Source of the DNA: Afipia sp.
Lineage (GTDB): Bacteria; Pseudomonadota; Alphaproteobacteria; Rhizobiales; Xanthobacteraceae
DNA: 64,000 bases
Direction: 5' to 3'
NCBI GenBank assembly: GCA_017308575.1
Contig: JAFKEQ010000005.1
Coordinates: 62,001 to 126,000, forward strand
Positions 8,103 through 16,830 of this stretch are shown here, piece after piece; the stretch's first letter is position 1, and every line of letters begins with the position of its first letter. The notes below the pieces were generated by a model that saw nothing but the letters and a program-made list of their open reading frames with translations, was not told the origin of the DNA and did no database searches. A program made the translations under genes and the position numbers.

Positions 8103-9520
8103 GCCGGCGGCAGGATTTTGCCGGGGTTGAGGATGTTGTGCGGGTCAAGCGCGGCTTTCAACGCACGCATGGCCTGCACCGCTTCCGGCCCGAGCTCGGT
8201 TTCGAGATATTTCTGCTTGCCCTGCCCGATGCCGTGTTCGCCGGTGCAGGTGCCGTCCATGGACTGCGCCCGCTCCACAAGGCGATGCAGGAAGCCGTCC
8301 GCGCGGGCCATCTCGTCGGGATCGTTGACGTCCACCAGCATGGAGCAATGGAAATTGCCGTCGCCCACATGGCCGACGATCGGCGACAGGAGGTCCGTGG
8401 CATCCAGATCGGCTTCGGTTGCGACCACGCATTCCGCCAGCCGCGAAATCGGGACGCAGACGTCCGTCGCCACCGCCTGCGCACCGGGGCGAAGCCCGCG
8501 CACTGCCCAGTAGGCATCGTGCCGCGCCTGCCACAGACGGGTACGGTCTTCCTGCCGCGTGGTCCATTCGAACGCGCCGCCGCCGCACTCCTTCGCGATC
8601 TCGGCGAACATCTTCGACTGCTCGGCGACATCGGCCTCGGTGCCGTGGAATTCCAGCAGCAGCAGCGGCGTCTCAGGCAGCGACAGCTTGGAATAGGCGT
8701 TGCAGGCCTTCACCTGCGCGGCATTCAACAACTCGATCCGCGCCACCGGAATCCCGGTCTGGATCGCGAGAATGGTGGCGTTGCACGCCCCTTCCACGGT
8801 CGCGAACGAGCACGAGGCCGCGGCGATGCTTTGCGGGATGCCGCGCAGCTTGAGCGTGATTTCCGAGATGATGCCGAGCGTACCTTCCGCGCCGATGAAC
8901 AGGTGCGTGAGATCGTAACCCGCCGAAGACTTCTTCGCGCGCGTGCCCGTGGTGATGATCTCGCCGTCCGCGCGCACCACTTTCAGCGCGAGGATGTTGT
9001 CCTTCATCGTGCCGTAACGCACCGCGTTGGTACCGGAGGCGCGGGTCGAGGCCATGCCGCCGATGGACGCGTCCGCGCCGGGATCGATCGGGAAAAACAG
9101 GCCCTGATCGCGCAGATGTTCGTTGAGCGCCTTGCGCGTCACGCCGGGCTCGATCACGCAGTCGAGATCGTCGGGATGGACGGCGATGATGTTGTTCATC
9201 TCGCGCAGGTCGATACAGATGCCGCCGGCCGGCGCATTGACCTGCCCCTCCAGCGACGTGCCGGTGCCGAACGGGATCACCGGAACGCGGCGCTCGGCGC
9301 AGATCCGCACCACGTCCTGAATATCGGCCGTGGTCCGCGCCATCACCACGGCGTCGGGTGCCTGCGGCGGCAGCCAGGTGGTGGTATGGGCGTGCTGTTC
9401 GCGCACCGCCTGCGAGGTGATCAGATTGTTGCCGAACCGCGCGGCCAGCGCTTCAAGGGCGCTGGAAACAGCGCTGTGCGCCGGACGTGTCAAAGCTGCG
9501 TTGGAAAAGGCCACGGTCAC
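8099..9520 (-). CDS. FAD-linked oxidase (D-lactate / glycolate dehydrogenase type)
   Basis: A flavoprotein of about 473 residues in the GlcD / D-lactate dehydrogenase (cytochrome) family. The PCMH-type FAD domain shows RVPVIPFGTGTSLEGQ (about residues 79-93) and the second flavin motif GADASIGGMASTRASGT. The C-terminal oxidase domain ends with GEHGIGQGKQKYLETE and ALDPHNILNPGKI. It likely oxidises a D-2-hydroxy acid to the oxo acid. The frame is open upstream to a TTG at 9580 (493 residues), but the N terminus aligns better with a GTG at 9520 or 9514, so the start is uncertain. It is coupled to the downstream hydratase and divergent from a thioesterase. Substrate is inferred from family only. 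Confidence 0.85.
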   Translation of the reverse strand: MTVAFSNAALTRPAHSAVSSALEALAARFGNNLITSQAVREQHAHTTTWLPPQAPDAVVMARTTADIQDVVRICAERRVPVIPFGTGTSLEGQVNAPAGGICIDLREMNNIIAVHPDDLDCVIEPGVTRKALNEHLRDQGLFFPIDPGADASIGGMASTRASGTNAVRYGTMKDNILALKVVRADGEIITTGTRAKKSSAGYDLTHLFIGAEGTLGIISEITLKLRGIPQSIAAASCSFATVEGACNATILAIQTGIPVARIELLNAAQVKACNAYSKLSLPETPLLLLEFHGTEADVAEQSKMFAEIAKECGGGAFEWTTRQEDRTRLWQARHDAYWAVRGLRPGAQAVATDVCVPISRLAECVVATEADLDATDLLSPIVGHVGDGNFHCSMLVDVNDPDEMARADGFLHRLVERAQSMDGTCTGEHGIGQGKQKYLETELGPEAVQAMRALKAALDPHNILNPGKILPPA

Positions 9521-9614
9521 TCGCTTGAAGGAAGCTGGGATTGTGGCATGGACCGTGGCAAAGGATGTATAGCGGGTCAAGAGAAAGTGCCGCCATCAAC
9601 CCGGAAGTTGATCC

Positions 9615-10133
9615 ATGACAACGATGCATCACCCGACCAATGCGCCGCAACATATCGCCGCGCCGTTTCTCACCACCGTGATGCAGATCGAGCCGCAATG
9701 GATCGACTACAACGGCCATCTCAACATGGCTTACTATAACGTGCTGTTCGATCGCGGCATCGACCAGATGTGGCTCGAACTCGGCATCGGCCCCGACTAT
9801 CTGAAGGAGCGTAACGGATCGACCTTCACCGCCGAGGCGCATGTGCGCTACCTGCGCGAAGTTCATCTCGGCGATCCGGTGCAGGTGTCTGTCTATCTGC
9901 TCGCCGCCGACGACAAGCGCATTCACACTTTCGAAGAATTGCGCCACGCCACCGAGGGCTGGCTTTCAGCCACGTCGGAAAACATGACCCTGCATGTGGA
10001 CATGGGTGCGCGGAAGACGGCATCCTTCCCGGCTGACATCGCGGCGCGGATCCGTGAGGTTGTCGCGGCTCACGGCACTGTTCCTCGGCCCGAAGGCACC
10101 GGCCGGCGGATCGCCATGCCGGAGAAAAAATAA
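9615..10133 (+). CDS. Hotdog-fold acyl-CoA thioesterase family protein
   Basis: A 172-residue single-domain hotdog protein. The stretch QIEPQWIDYNGHLNMAYYNV carries the conserved Asp of 4HBT-type thioesterases; it is followed by HVRYLREVHLGDPVQV and a central strand-rich region. It resembles the thioesterases found fused to or near carnitine dehydrogenases, and a betainyl-CoA or similar acyl-CoA substrate is possible. That is a family-level guess: no carnitine genes are nearby. GGAAG lies upstream of the ATG at 9615. It is divergent from the FAD oxidase, with about 35-95 bases between depending on that gene's start. Confidence 0.8.
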   Translation: MTTMHHPTNAPQHIAAPFLTTVMQIEPQWIDYNGHLNMAYYNVLFDRGIDQMWLELGIGPDYLKERNGSTFTAEAHVRYLREVHLGDPVQVSVYLLAADDKRIHTFEELRHATEGWLSATSENMTLHVDMGARKTASFPADIAARIREVVAAHGTVPRPEGTGRRIAMPEKK

Positions 10134-10156
10134 GAGGAGCGGCGGAGCCGCTCCTC
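10124..10156 (-). terminator. Rho-independent terminator (minus strand)
   Basis: A perfect 10-base stem (GAGGAGCGGC / GCCGCTCCTC) with a 3-base loop at 10134-10156, followed on the minus strand by a T-rich tract (10124-10133). It ends transcription of the DUF1328 gene and overlaps the stop of the convergent thioesterase gene. Confidence 0.85.
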
Positions 10157-10167
10157 AGTCCATCGCG

Positions 10168-10341
10168 TCAGACATTTCCTCGTCCGCGCGCCAGACCGAC
10201 GACGGCGGACACGAGGAACAGGATCAAGGCGACGAAAAACACGATCTTGGCGATTTCGATCGATGCGCCTGCGATGCCGCCAAAGCCCAAAAGGCCCGCG
10301 ACCAGCGCGATGATCAAGAATGTGACGACCCAACTCATCAT
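10168..10341 (-). CDS. DUF1328 small membrane protein
   Basis: A 57-residue, almost wholly hydrophobic protein starting MMSWVVTFLIIALVAGLLGF, with two predicted membrane segments and a short basic tail (GLARGRGNV). It matches the DUF1328 (YtjA-type) family, which is abundant in proteobacteria and of unknown function. The frame is open further upstream, but the ATG at 10341 is preceded by AGGAG at 7 bases and gives the usual family length. A strong terminator lies 12 bases after the stop. Confidence 0.85.
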   Translation of the reverse strand: MMSWVVTFLIIALVAGLLGFGGIAGASIEIAKIVFFVALILFLVSAVVGLARGRGNV

Positions 10342-10656
10342 GACACGCTCCTGCGTTTCGTTGCGGGGAGCGCTCTGCGCTCCGGATGCAGGACCAATCC
10401 TGCGCCAGACGGAAAGTTCCACTCCGTCGAACCGCCGGAAATCGCGAAAATACGCTATGATCAAGGAACAAACCGGCCCGGGATCGTCCGAAAACGGCCG
10501 CTCCGGATACCCGCCGAATGATCCTGTCGAAATGACCCCGGGATGCCTATATCTGCCGCAATCCTGATATGAAGCCTCCCTTCCGGTAGCCGGCGCACGG
10601 CCCGCCGAAGTACGGAGCGGTTCGGCGATAAGATCGTGCGCTAAATCATTATTTTA

Positions 10657-10704
10657 GAGCGCGATCGGACGCAAAACCGGCCTCCACTTTTGCTGATCGC
10701 GCTC
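10657..10704. repeat. Short interspersed palindromic element, 48 bp
   Basis: The ends are perfect 10-base inverted repeats (GAGCGCGATC and GATCGCGCTC), with the inner segment CGGACGCAAAACCGG and a short spacer. It sits in the 396-base gap between the DUF1328 and helicase genes. Short elements of this shape are common between genes in Bradyrhizobium relatives. The rest of that gap (10342-10656) shows nothing recognisable. Confidence 0.65.
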
Positions 10705-10737
10705 CGAAGTGCCATCGTGGTCCCAAAGACGAATCGC

Positions 10738-13305
10738 ATGACCGAACCGAACAAGCTGCCGCCCCGAGACCTGTCCCGCGACGTGCCAGACCACCAGCCC
10801 GCCGCTGGCGGCATTGCTGCGCGTGCCCGCGCGGCCGCCGCTCCACAATATCTGACCGCGCTCAATCCCGAGCAGCGCGACGCCGTGGAAACGCTGGACG
10901 GTCCGGTGCTGGTGCTGGCCGGTGCGGGCACCGGCAAGACCCGTGTGCTCACCTCGCGCATCGCGCACATTCTGTCCACGGGACGCGCGCGGCCCAACGA
11001 AATCCTCTCCGTCACCTTCACCAACAAGGCGGCGCGGGAAATGAAGGAACGCCTCGGCCATATGCTCGGCCAAACGGTCGAAGGCATGCCATGGCTCGGC
11101 ACCTTCCACTCCATCGGCGGCCGCATCCTGCGCTTTCATGCCGAACTGGTGCAACTCAAATCCAATTTCACCGTGCTGGACGTGGATGACCAAATCCGCC
11201 TGCTCAAGCAGTTGCTCCAGGCGGAAAACATCGATGACAAGCGCTGGCCAGCGCGGATGCTGGCCGGGCTGATCGACGGCTGGAAGAACCGCGGCCTTAC
11301 GCCGTCGCAGGTGCCGTCCGGCGAAGCCGCGGTGTTCGGCAACGGCAAGGGCGGCAAGCTCTATGCGACCTACCAGGAGCGGCTGAAGATTCTCAACGCC
11401 GCCGATTTCGGCGATCTCCTGCTGGAGAACATCCGCCTGTTCCGCGAACATCCCGATGTGCTGCGGCAGTATCAGAACCGCTTCAGGTACATCCTGGTGG
11501 ACGAATATCAGGACACCAACGTCGCGCAGTATCTCTGGCTGCGGCTGCTTGCGCAGGCGCCGTCGATACCGAAGCCGGTCCCCATCCTTCGAGACGCCGC
11601 GCATAGCGCGGCTCCTCAGGATGAGGAGCCGGTTTCCGATGCGGTTCTCTCACCTCACCCTGAGGAGCGAGGGCATCGCCCGAGCGTCTCGAAGGGTGAA
11701 GCCGCCCCCCTCGCCCCGCCGAAAAACATCTGCTGCGTCGGCGACGACGATCAGTCGATCTACGGCTGGCGCGGCGCGGAGGTGGACAACATCCTGCGCT
11801 TCGAGCATGACTTTCCCGGCGCGAAAGTCATCCGTCTCGAGCGCAACTATCGCTCGACCGGCCACATCCTTGCCGCCGCCTCGCACCTGATCGCCTATAA
11901 CGAAGGACGGCTCGGCAAGACACTCCGCACCGAAGACGTCGAAGGCGAGAAAGTCACCGTCACCGGCTCGTGGGATTCGGAAGAAGAAGCCCGCGCCATC
12001 GGCGAGGAGATCGAACAGCTTCAGCGCGCCGGACAGAAGCTCAACGACATCGCCATCCTGGTTCGCGCCTCGTTCCAGATGCGCGAGTTCGAAGACCGGT
12101 TTGTCACGCTCGGACTGAGCTATCGCGTGATCGGCGGCCCGCGCTTCTACGAGCGCGCTGAGATCCGCGATGCGCTGGCGTATCTGCGCGTGATCAATTC
12201 GCCCGCCGATGATCTCGCCTTCGAACGCATCGTCAACACGCCGAAGCGCGGCCTCGGCGATGCCACCGTGCAGCTTCTGCATGACATCGGCCGCAAGCGG
12301 CGCATTCCGCTCACCGAAGCCGCGCGGCAAGTGATCGAGACCGACGAACTGAAACCGAAGGCGCGCGGCAGCCTGCGCGATGTCATCGCGAATTTCGACC
12401 GCTGGCGCGCGCAGCGCGATATCGTTTCCCACACGCAGCTTGCGGAAATCGTGCTGGACGAATCCGGTTACACCGAGATGTGGCAGAAGGACCGCTCGGC
12501 GGATGCCGCCGGCCGCCTCGAAAACCTCAAAGAGCTTGTGCGCTCGATGGAGGAATTCGAAAATCTTCAGGGATTTTTGGAGCACATCTCGCTGGTGATG
12601 GACCGCGACGGCGGCCCCGACGAAGATGCGGTGTCCCTGATGACGCTGCATTCCGCCAAGGGTCTCGAGTTCGACAACGTCTTTCTGCCCGGCTGGGAAG
12701 AAGGTCTGTTTCCGAGCCAGCGCACGCTGGACGAACAGGGCCGCGCGGGCCTCGAGGAAGAGCGCCGCCTTGCCCATGTCGGCATCACCCGCGCCCGCAA
12801 GCGCGCCAAAATCTATTTTGCCACCAATCGCCGCATCCACGGTTCATGGTCTACCACCATCCCGTCGCGCTTCCTGGACGAACTGCCTGCGGACAGCGTG
12901 GAAATCACCGAGAGCAAGGGCGGCTCGGGCTGGGGCGGCGCAGGCGGCTATGGCGCATCGCGCTTCGACAATGTCGAAACCTTCGGATCGAGCTATACGA
13001 CGCCGGGCTGGCAACGCGCGCAGAACAATCGCGCCCGCAGCGGCGGCGGAGGATTTGATGAGACCGGCGCACGTTATGGCTCCGGCGCACGCGGCGGCTT
13101 CAGCCGCAGCAAGCCGATGGTGATCGAAGGCGAACTGATCGCCAAATCCACCGGCACCAATTCGGAATTCTCCCTCGGCGATCGCGTGTTCCACCAGAAA
13201 TTCGGCTATGGCCATGTCAGCAAGGTGGACGGCAACAAGCTCACCATCGCCTTCGACAAGGCGGGCGAGAAAAAGGTGGTCGACAGCTTCGTGACGCGGG
13301 CCTGA
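10738..13305 (+). CDS. uvrD: UvrD/PcrA-type superfamily 1 DNA helicase
   Basis: An 855-residue ATP-dependent 3'-5' DNA helicase for nucleotide-excision and mismatch repair or replication restart. Seen: N-terminal LNPEQRDAV (Q motif), Walker A AGAGTGKTR (about 61-69), TFTNKAAREMKER, Walker B DEYQDTN (about 255), QSIYGWRGAE (about 340), TLHSAKGLEFD (about 635), the C-terminal VGITRARKRA, a Gly-rich linker, and a final Tudor-like SLGDRVFHQKFGYGHV domain. Between Walker B and motif III there is an extra segment of about 45 residues (282-325) encoded by a palindromic repeat. ATG 10738 is chosen because upstream in-frame codons lie in the 10657-10704 element. PcrA/Rep-like naming is equally possible. 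Confidence 0.93.
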   Translation: MTEPNKLPPRDLSRDVPDHQPAAGGIAARARAAAAPQYLTALNPEQRDAVETLDGPVLVLAGAGTGKTRVLTSRIAHILSTGRARPNEILSVTFTNKAAREMKERLGHMLGQTVEGMPWLGTFHSIGGRILRFHAELVQLKSNFTVLDVDDQIRLLKQLLQAENIDDKRWPARMLAGLIDGWKNRGLTPSQVPSGEAAVFGNGKGGKLYATYQERLKILNAADFGDLLLENIRLFREHPDVLRQYQNRFRYILVDEYQDTNVAQYLWLRLLAQAPSIPKPVPILRDAAHSAAPQDEEPVSDAVLSPHPEERGHRPSVSKGEAAPLAPPKNICCVGDDDQSIYGWRGAEVDNILRFEHDFPGAKVIRLERNYRSTGHILAAASHLIAYNEGRLGKTLRTEDVEGEKVTVTGSWDSEEEARAIGEEIEQLQRAGQKLNDIAILVRASFQMREFEDRFVTLGLSYRVIGGPRFYERAEIRDALAYLRVINSPADDLAFERIVNTPKRGLGDATVQLLHDIGRKRRIPLTEAARQVIETDELKPKARGSLRDVIANFDRWRAQRDIVSHTQLAEIVLDESGYTEMWQKDRSADAAGRLENLKELVRSMEEFENLQGFLEHISLVMDRDGGPDEDAVSLMTLHSAKGLEFDNVFLPGWEEGLFPSQRTLDEQGRAGLEEERRLAHVGITRARKRAKIYFATNRRIHGSWSTTIPSRFLDELPADSVEITESKGGSGWGGAGGYGASRFDNVETFGSSYTTPGWQRAQNNRARSGGGGFDETGARYGSGARGGFSRSKPMVIEGELIAKSTGTNSEFSLGDRVFHQKFGYGHVSKVDGNKLTIAFDKAGEKKVVDSFVTRA
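11583..11699. repeat. Palindromic repeat inserted in frame within uvrD
   Basis: This segment contains CATCCTTCGAGACG, a GCTCCTCA-GGA-TGAGGAGC hairpin, CACCCTGAGGAGC and GTCTCGAAGGGTG. These are the same modules as the intergenic repeat at 7186-7275, in a different arrangement. The reading frame stays open through it and adds about 45 residues (from ...PVPILRDAAHSAA to SKGEAAPLA...) between the helicase segments YLWLRLLAQA and KNICCVGDDDQS. Confidence 0.8.
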
Positions 13306-13433
13306 CGCGCCAAATCCACGCTTCGCGCAACAGAATTTTTCATGCGCATGCCTGCCGTCCGGCAGGCGATATCGGTTGCGCCGGGGCTTTCCCGCACCTA
13401 TGTCATGCTCCCGCCTCGACAGATCGCACCTGT

Positions 13434-14354
13434 ATGTCCATCATTTCCATATCCAATCTTTCGAAGACCTATGCCACCGGCTTCTCGGCGTTGAAGAATA
13501 TCAACCTCGATATTCGTGCCGGCGAAATCTTCGCGCTGCTCGGGCCGAATGGTGCCGGCAAGACCACCCTGATCGGCACCATCTGCGGCCTCGTGATGCC
13601 CAGCACTGGCACGGTGACCGTGGGCGGCCATGACAACATCAAGGACTATCGCGCCGCGCGATCGATGATCGGACTGGTGCCGCAGGAGCTGCACACCGAT
13701 GCATGGGAGTCGCCGTGGTCGACTGCCTCGTTCAGCCGCGGCCTGTTCGGTAAACCGGCGAACCCGGCGCTGATCGAGAAAATCCTCAAGGACCTGTCGC
13801 TCTGGGACAAGCGCAAGAGCCAGATCATCACCCTCTCCGGCGGCATGAAGCGCCGCGTGATGATCGCCAAGGCGCTGGCGCACGAGCCGCAGATCCTGTT
13901 TCTGGATGAGCCGACGGCAGGCGTCGATGTCGAACTGCGCAAGGCGATGTGGGACGTCGTGCGCGAACTGCGCGCGGCAGGCGTCACGATCATTCTCACC
14001 ACGCATTATATCGAAGAAGCCGAGGAGATGGCGGACCGCGTCGGCGTCATCAATAACGGCGAGATCATGCTGGTCGAGGACAAAGCCACGCTGATGCAGA
14101 AGCTCGGCAGGAAGCAACTCAAGCTGCATCTGCAGGACAAGCTCTCCGCTCTCCCCGCCGCTCTCGCTGCGCATCATCTCGAACTGTCAGCCGACGGCAG
14201 CGAGTTGGTCTACACCTACGACACCAAGGGCGAGCGCACCGGCATCACCACGCTGCTGAACGATCTCGGCGCGGCGGGCGTGCGTTTCAACGATCTCAAC
14301 ACCACGCAAAGCTCGCTCGAAGACATTTTCGTCAATCTGGTGCACCGCCAATGA
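13434..14354 (+). CDS. ABC transporter ATP-binding protein (YadG-like)
   Basis: A 306-residue ATPase subunit of an ABC-2 type exporter. Walker A GPNGAGKTT at about 37-45, the Q-loop region LVPQE at 81-85, signature LSGGMKRR at 134-141, Walker B ILFLDEPTAG from 154, and the H-loop TTHYIEEAEEMADR are all present, so it should be active. The C-terminal 80 residues are a regulatory extension as in YadG/NodI/DrrA-type ATPases. The stop overlaps the permease start (ATGA), so the two form one transcription and translation unit. The exported substrate is unknown; YadGH-type systems have been linked to lipid, drug or polysaccharide export. Confidence 0.92.
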   Translation: MSIISISNLSKTYATGFSALKNINLDIRAGEIFALLGPNGAGKTTLIGTICGLVMPSTGTVTVGGHDNIKDYRAARSMIGLVPQELHTDAWESPWSTASFSRGLFGKPANPALIEKILKDLSLWDKRKSQIITLSGGMKRRVMIAKALAHEPQILFLDEPTAGVDVELRKAMWDVVRELRAAGVTIILTTHYIEEAEEMADRVGVINNGEIMLVEDKATLMQKLGRKQLKLHLQDKLSALPAALAAHHLELSADGSELVYTYDTKGERTGITTLLNDLGAAGVRFNDLNTTQSSLEDIFVNLVHRQ

Positions 14355-15112
14355 ATCTGTATGCCATTCGCGCGATCTACAAATTCGAAATGGCGCGCAC
14401 CTTCCGCACGCTGCTGCAGAGCGTCGTCTCGCCGGTGATCTCGACATCGCTGTATTTCGTGGTGTTCGGCTCGGCGATCGGCTCGCGGATCACCGAGATC
14501 AACGGCGTCAGCTATGGCTCGTTCATCGTGCCGGGCCTCATCATGCTGTCGCTGCTGACCCAGAGCATCGCCAACGCGTCTTTTGCGATCTATTTTCCGA
14601 AATTCACCGGCACCATCTATGAACTGCTGTCGGCACCGGTCTCGTCTTTCGAGGCCGTGCTCGGTTATGTCGGCGCGGCGGCAACCAAATCGATCATTCT
14701 CGGCCTGATCATTCTGGCGACCGCAGGACTGTTCGTCCCGCTCAAGATCGCGCATCCGGTCATGATGCTGACCTTCCTTGTGCTCACGTCGGTGACGTTC
14801 AGCCTGTTCGGCTTCATCATCGGCATCTGGGCCGATGGCTTCGAGAAGCTGCAGGTGATCCCGCTGCTGGTGATCACGCCGCTGACCTTCCTCGGCGGCA
14901 GCTTCTACTCAATCCACATGCTGCCGCCGTTCTGGCAGAACGTGACGCTGTTCAATCCGGTGGTCTATCTCATCAGCGGTTTCCGCTGGAGCTTCTTCGA
15001 GATCGCGGACGTCAGTGTCGGCCTCAGCCTCGGCATGACGTTCGCGTTTCTCGCGATTTGCCTGGCGATCGTCTGGTGGATCTTCAAGACAGGCTATCAG
15101 CTCAAGCGTTAG
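14351..15112 (+). CDS. ABC-2 type transporter permease (YadH-like)
   Basis: A 253-residue integral membrane protein with about six membrane segments. It starts with a cytoplasmic helix (AIRAIYKFEMARTFRTLLQ) and contains the ABC-2 signature region GTIYELLSAPVSSFEAVLGY and FLGGSFYSIHMLPPFWQ. It pairs with the ATPase encoded just upstream, with which it overlaps by four bases. It forms the export channel as a dimer. No substrate-specific domain is seen. Confidence 0.9.
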   Translation: MNLYAIRAIYKFEMARTFRTLLQSVVSPVISTSLYFVVFGSAIGSRITEINGVSYGSFIVPGLIMLSLLTQSIANASFAIYFPKFTGTIYELLSAPVSSFEAVLGYVGAAATKSIILGLIILATAGLFVPLKIAHPVMMLTFLVLTSVTFSLFGFIIGIWADGFEKLQVIPLLVITPLTFLGGSFYSIHMLPPFWQNVTLFNPVVYLISGFRWSFFEIADVSVGLSLGMTFAFLAICLAIVWWIFKTGYQLKR

Positions 15113-15214
15113 CCTCGCCGAACTGGCGTGCTCGTGAAAGGCACAGCCATTCTTGCCCGACACGACCTGCCCGGCCTATAGACTATGCGCAATGCATAAT
15201 CATGTAGGCGGGCA

Positions 15215-16207
15215 ATGGTGAATCTGGTCATAGGCAGTCTGGGCGGAACGATCGCGATGGTCGAAGGCAAGCAGGGCGAGGGCGTCACGCCCAGCCTGTC
15301 TGCCAAAGCATTGCTGGCCAGCATCCCCGGCTTTCGTCACGAGGGAAGCATCGAAGCTGAAACGGTGTTGCAGCTTCCAAGTGCATCGCTCACTCTCGCC
15401 GACGTGGTGAAGGTGCTTGAATGGTGCCGCGCGAAGGTGGAAGCCGGTGCCGGCGGCATCGTGTTGACCCAGGGCACCGATACGCTCGAAGAAGTCTCGT
15501 TTCTTCTCGATCTGTTCTGGACCAGCGACGCCCCGCTCGTGATGACCGGCGCCATGCGCCATCCGGCCAGCGCGGGCGCGGATGGCCCCGCAAATCTGCA
15601 GGCCGCCTTGCAGGTGGCATCGGCTCCGGAAAGCCGCGGCCGTGGCGTGCTCGTCGTGATGAATGACGTCATTCATGCCGCGCGCTGGGTTTCCAAAGCG
15701 GATGCGCTTTCCGTTCAGGCCTTCGTGTCCGTGGATGGCGGAATCCAGGGCAGGATCATCGAGAACAAACCGGCGTATTTCCATCCGCCGCAAGCGCGCT
15801 CGCCCCTTCCCGGCCCGGTTGGCTCCGATCACAAGGTCGGACTGATGGTCTGCTCGCTGGGTTCGGAAACGGATCTGATCGAACACGCCGCGACCGCGGG
15901 CAACTACACCGGCCTCGTCCTTGCAGGCTTCGGGGCCGGACATGTCTCGGCAAAGGATGCGGATGTCATCGGCCGGCACACATCACGTCTTCCGATCATC
16001 GTCGCCAGCCGCACCGGCGGCGGCCGCACCGCCGCTGCGACTTACGGATTCCCCGGATCTGAGATGGATCTGGCCAAGCGCGGCGCCTGGCTCGCAGGCT
16101 GGCTCTCGCCGGTGAAGGCCCGAATTCTTCTCTGGGCGATCAGCGCCTCGGGGCTGGACAGCAAAGACTGGCGCTCCCAGTTCGAGATGCGGACCGGGGC
16201 GAACTGA
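15215..16207 (+). CDS. ansA: L-asparaginase family amidohydrolase
   Basis: A 330-residue asparaginase/glutaminase-family enzyme that hydrolyses L-asparagine to aspartate and ammonia. The two catalytic triads are recognisable: GGTIAM with the nucleophilic Thr at residue 12, and TQGTDTLEE (85-93) with Thr-Asp. MTGAMRHP and GFGAGHVS are also conserved. No signal peptide is visible, so it is probably cytoplasmic. It stands alone; the next gene is on the opposite strand behind a terminator. Some members of this family act on other amides, so asparagine is the likely rather than proven substrate. Confidence 0.88.
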   Translation: MVNLVIGSLGGTIAMVEGKQGEGVTPSLSAKALLASIPGFRHEGSIEAETVLQLPSASLTLADVVKVLEWCRAKVEAGAGGIVLTQGTDTLEEVSFLLDLFWTSDAPLVMTGAMRHPASAGADGPANLQAALQVASAPESRGRGVLVVMNDVIHAARWVSKADALSVQAFVSVDGGIQGRIIENKPAYFHPPQARSPLPGPVGSDHKVGLMVCSLGSETDLIEHAATAGNYTGLVLAGFGAGHVSAKDADVIGRHTSRLPIIVASRTGGGRTAAATYGFPGSEMDLAKRGAWLAGWLSPVKARILLWAISASGLDSKDWRSQFEMRTGAN

Positions 16208-16235
16208 CGCCAAGGGCGTCTCAAGCCGAAAGCCC

Positions 16236-16272
16236 GAAATCAAAACGAAACATGCCCCGTGAAAGGGGCATG
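16236..16272 (-). terminator. Rho-independent terminator (minus strand)
   Basis: The 8-base stem CATGCCCC / GGGGCATG with a 6-base loop (16251-16272) is followed, reading the minus strand, by TTTCGTTTTGATTT. It ends transcription of the glycine-zipper gene that stops at 16289 and separates it from the convergent asparaginase gene. Confidence 0.8.
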
Positions 16273-16288
16273 GGATTTGAACGAAATT

Positions 16289-16588
16289 TTATGGGCGCCG
16301 GTTATTGTCGCCGCTGCCGGGCGGCGGCGGAACGGGTGCCGGCTGCACCACGTTGGCGGCACCGTTTCCAATGACATTCAGCGTTCCAGCGACAGCGCCG
16401 ACACCGGCCCCGACGGCACCGCCGACAAGACCACCCACCGGTCCGGCCGCGGTCTTGCCCTCATAGGTTCCCTGCGCCGCGCCACCGACAGCACCGCTGA
16501 TCGGCCCCTGCTGGGCGAGAGAAACGGCCGGCACCATCACAATCGCCAACACGGCGGCGATCCGCTTGGACATCGAAATCACCATCAT
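16289..16588 (-). CDS. Exported glycine-zipper protein, copy 1
   Basis: A 99-residue protein with a clear signal peptide (MMVISMSKRIAAVLAIVMVPAVSLA, cleavage before QQ). A glycine-zipper segment (GPVGGLVGGAVGAGVGAVAG) and a Pro-rich tail (PAPVPPPPGSG) follow. Glycine zippers form tightly packed membrane helices, often in the outer membrane. AGGAGG lies 7 bases before the ATG at 16588. A homologous gene lies directly upstream at 16831-17133. Function unknown; an outer-membrane or periplasmic role is inferred. Confidence 0.75.
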   Translation of the reverse strand: MMVISMSKRIAAVLAIVMVPAVSLAQQGPISGAVGGAAQGTYEGKTAAGPVGGLVGGAVGAGVGAVAGTLNVIGNGAANVVQPAPVPPPPGSGDNNRRP

Positions 16589-16830
16589 GACAATCCTCCT
16601 GCCCGGCCGAATCGTGGCCGTCTCACAATCAGTCGCAGGCAAATTGCGTCAAGCGCCCCTGAAATACAATGCGCTTCGCCGGCATCGCATTTTCGGCGAT
16701 CGCCACCGGCGCGCTGGTTCCCGCCGCCGTGACGAGCATCGGTCGCGTTCTCGCTGATCTCGCCCGGGCAACAGAAAACGCGCGAGGCTGACCGAACGGA
16801 CAGTCCCGCGCGTCTGATCTGTTCGACTGT

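Noticed and set aside
8120..9500. Long plus-strand frames opposite the FAD oxidase and hydratase
   Set aside because: His/Arg-rich shadows of well-supported minus-strand genes.
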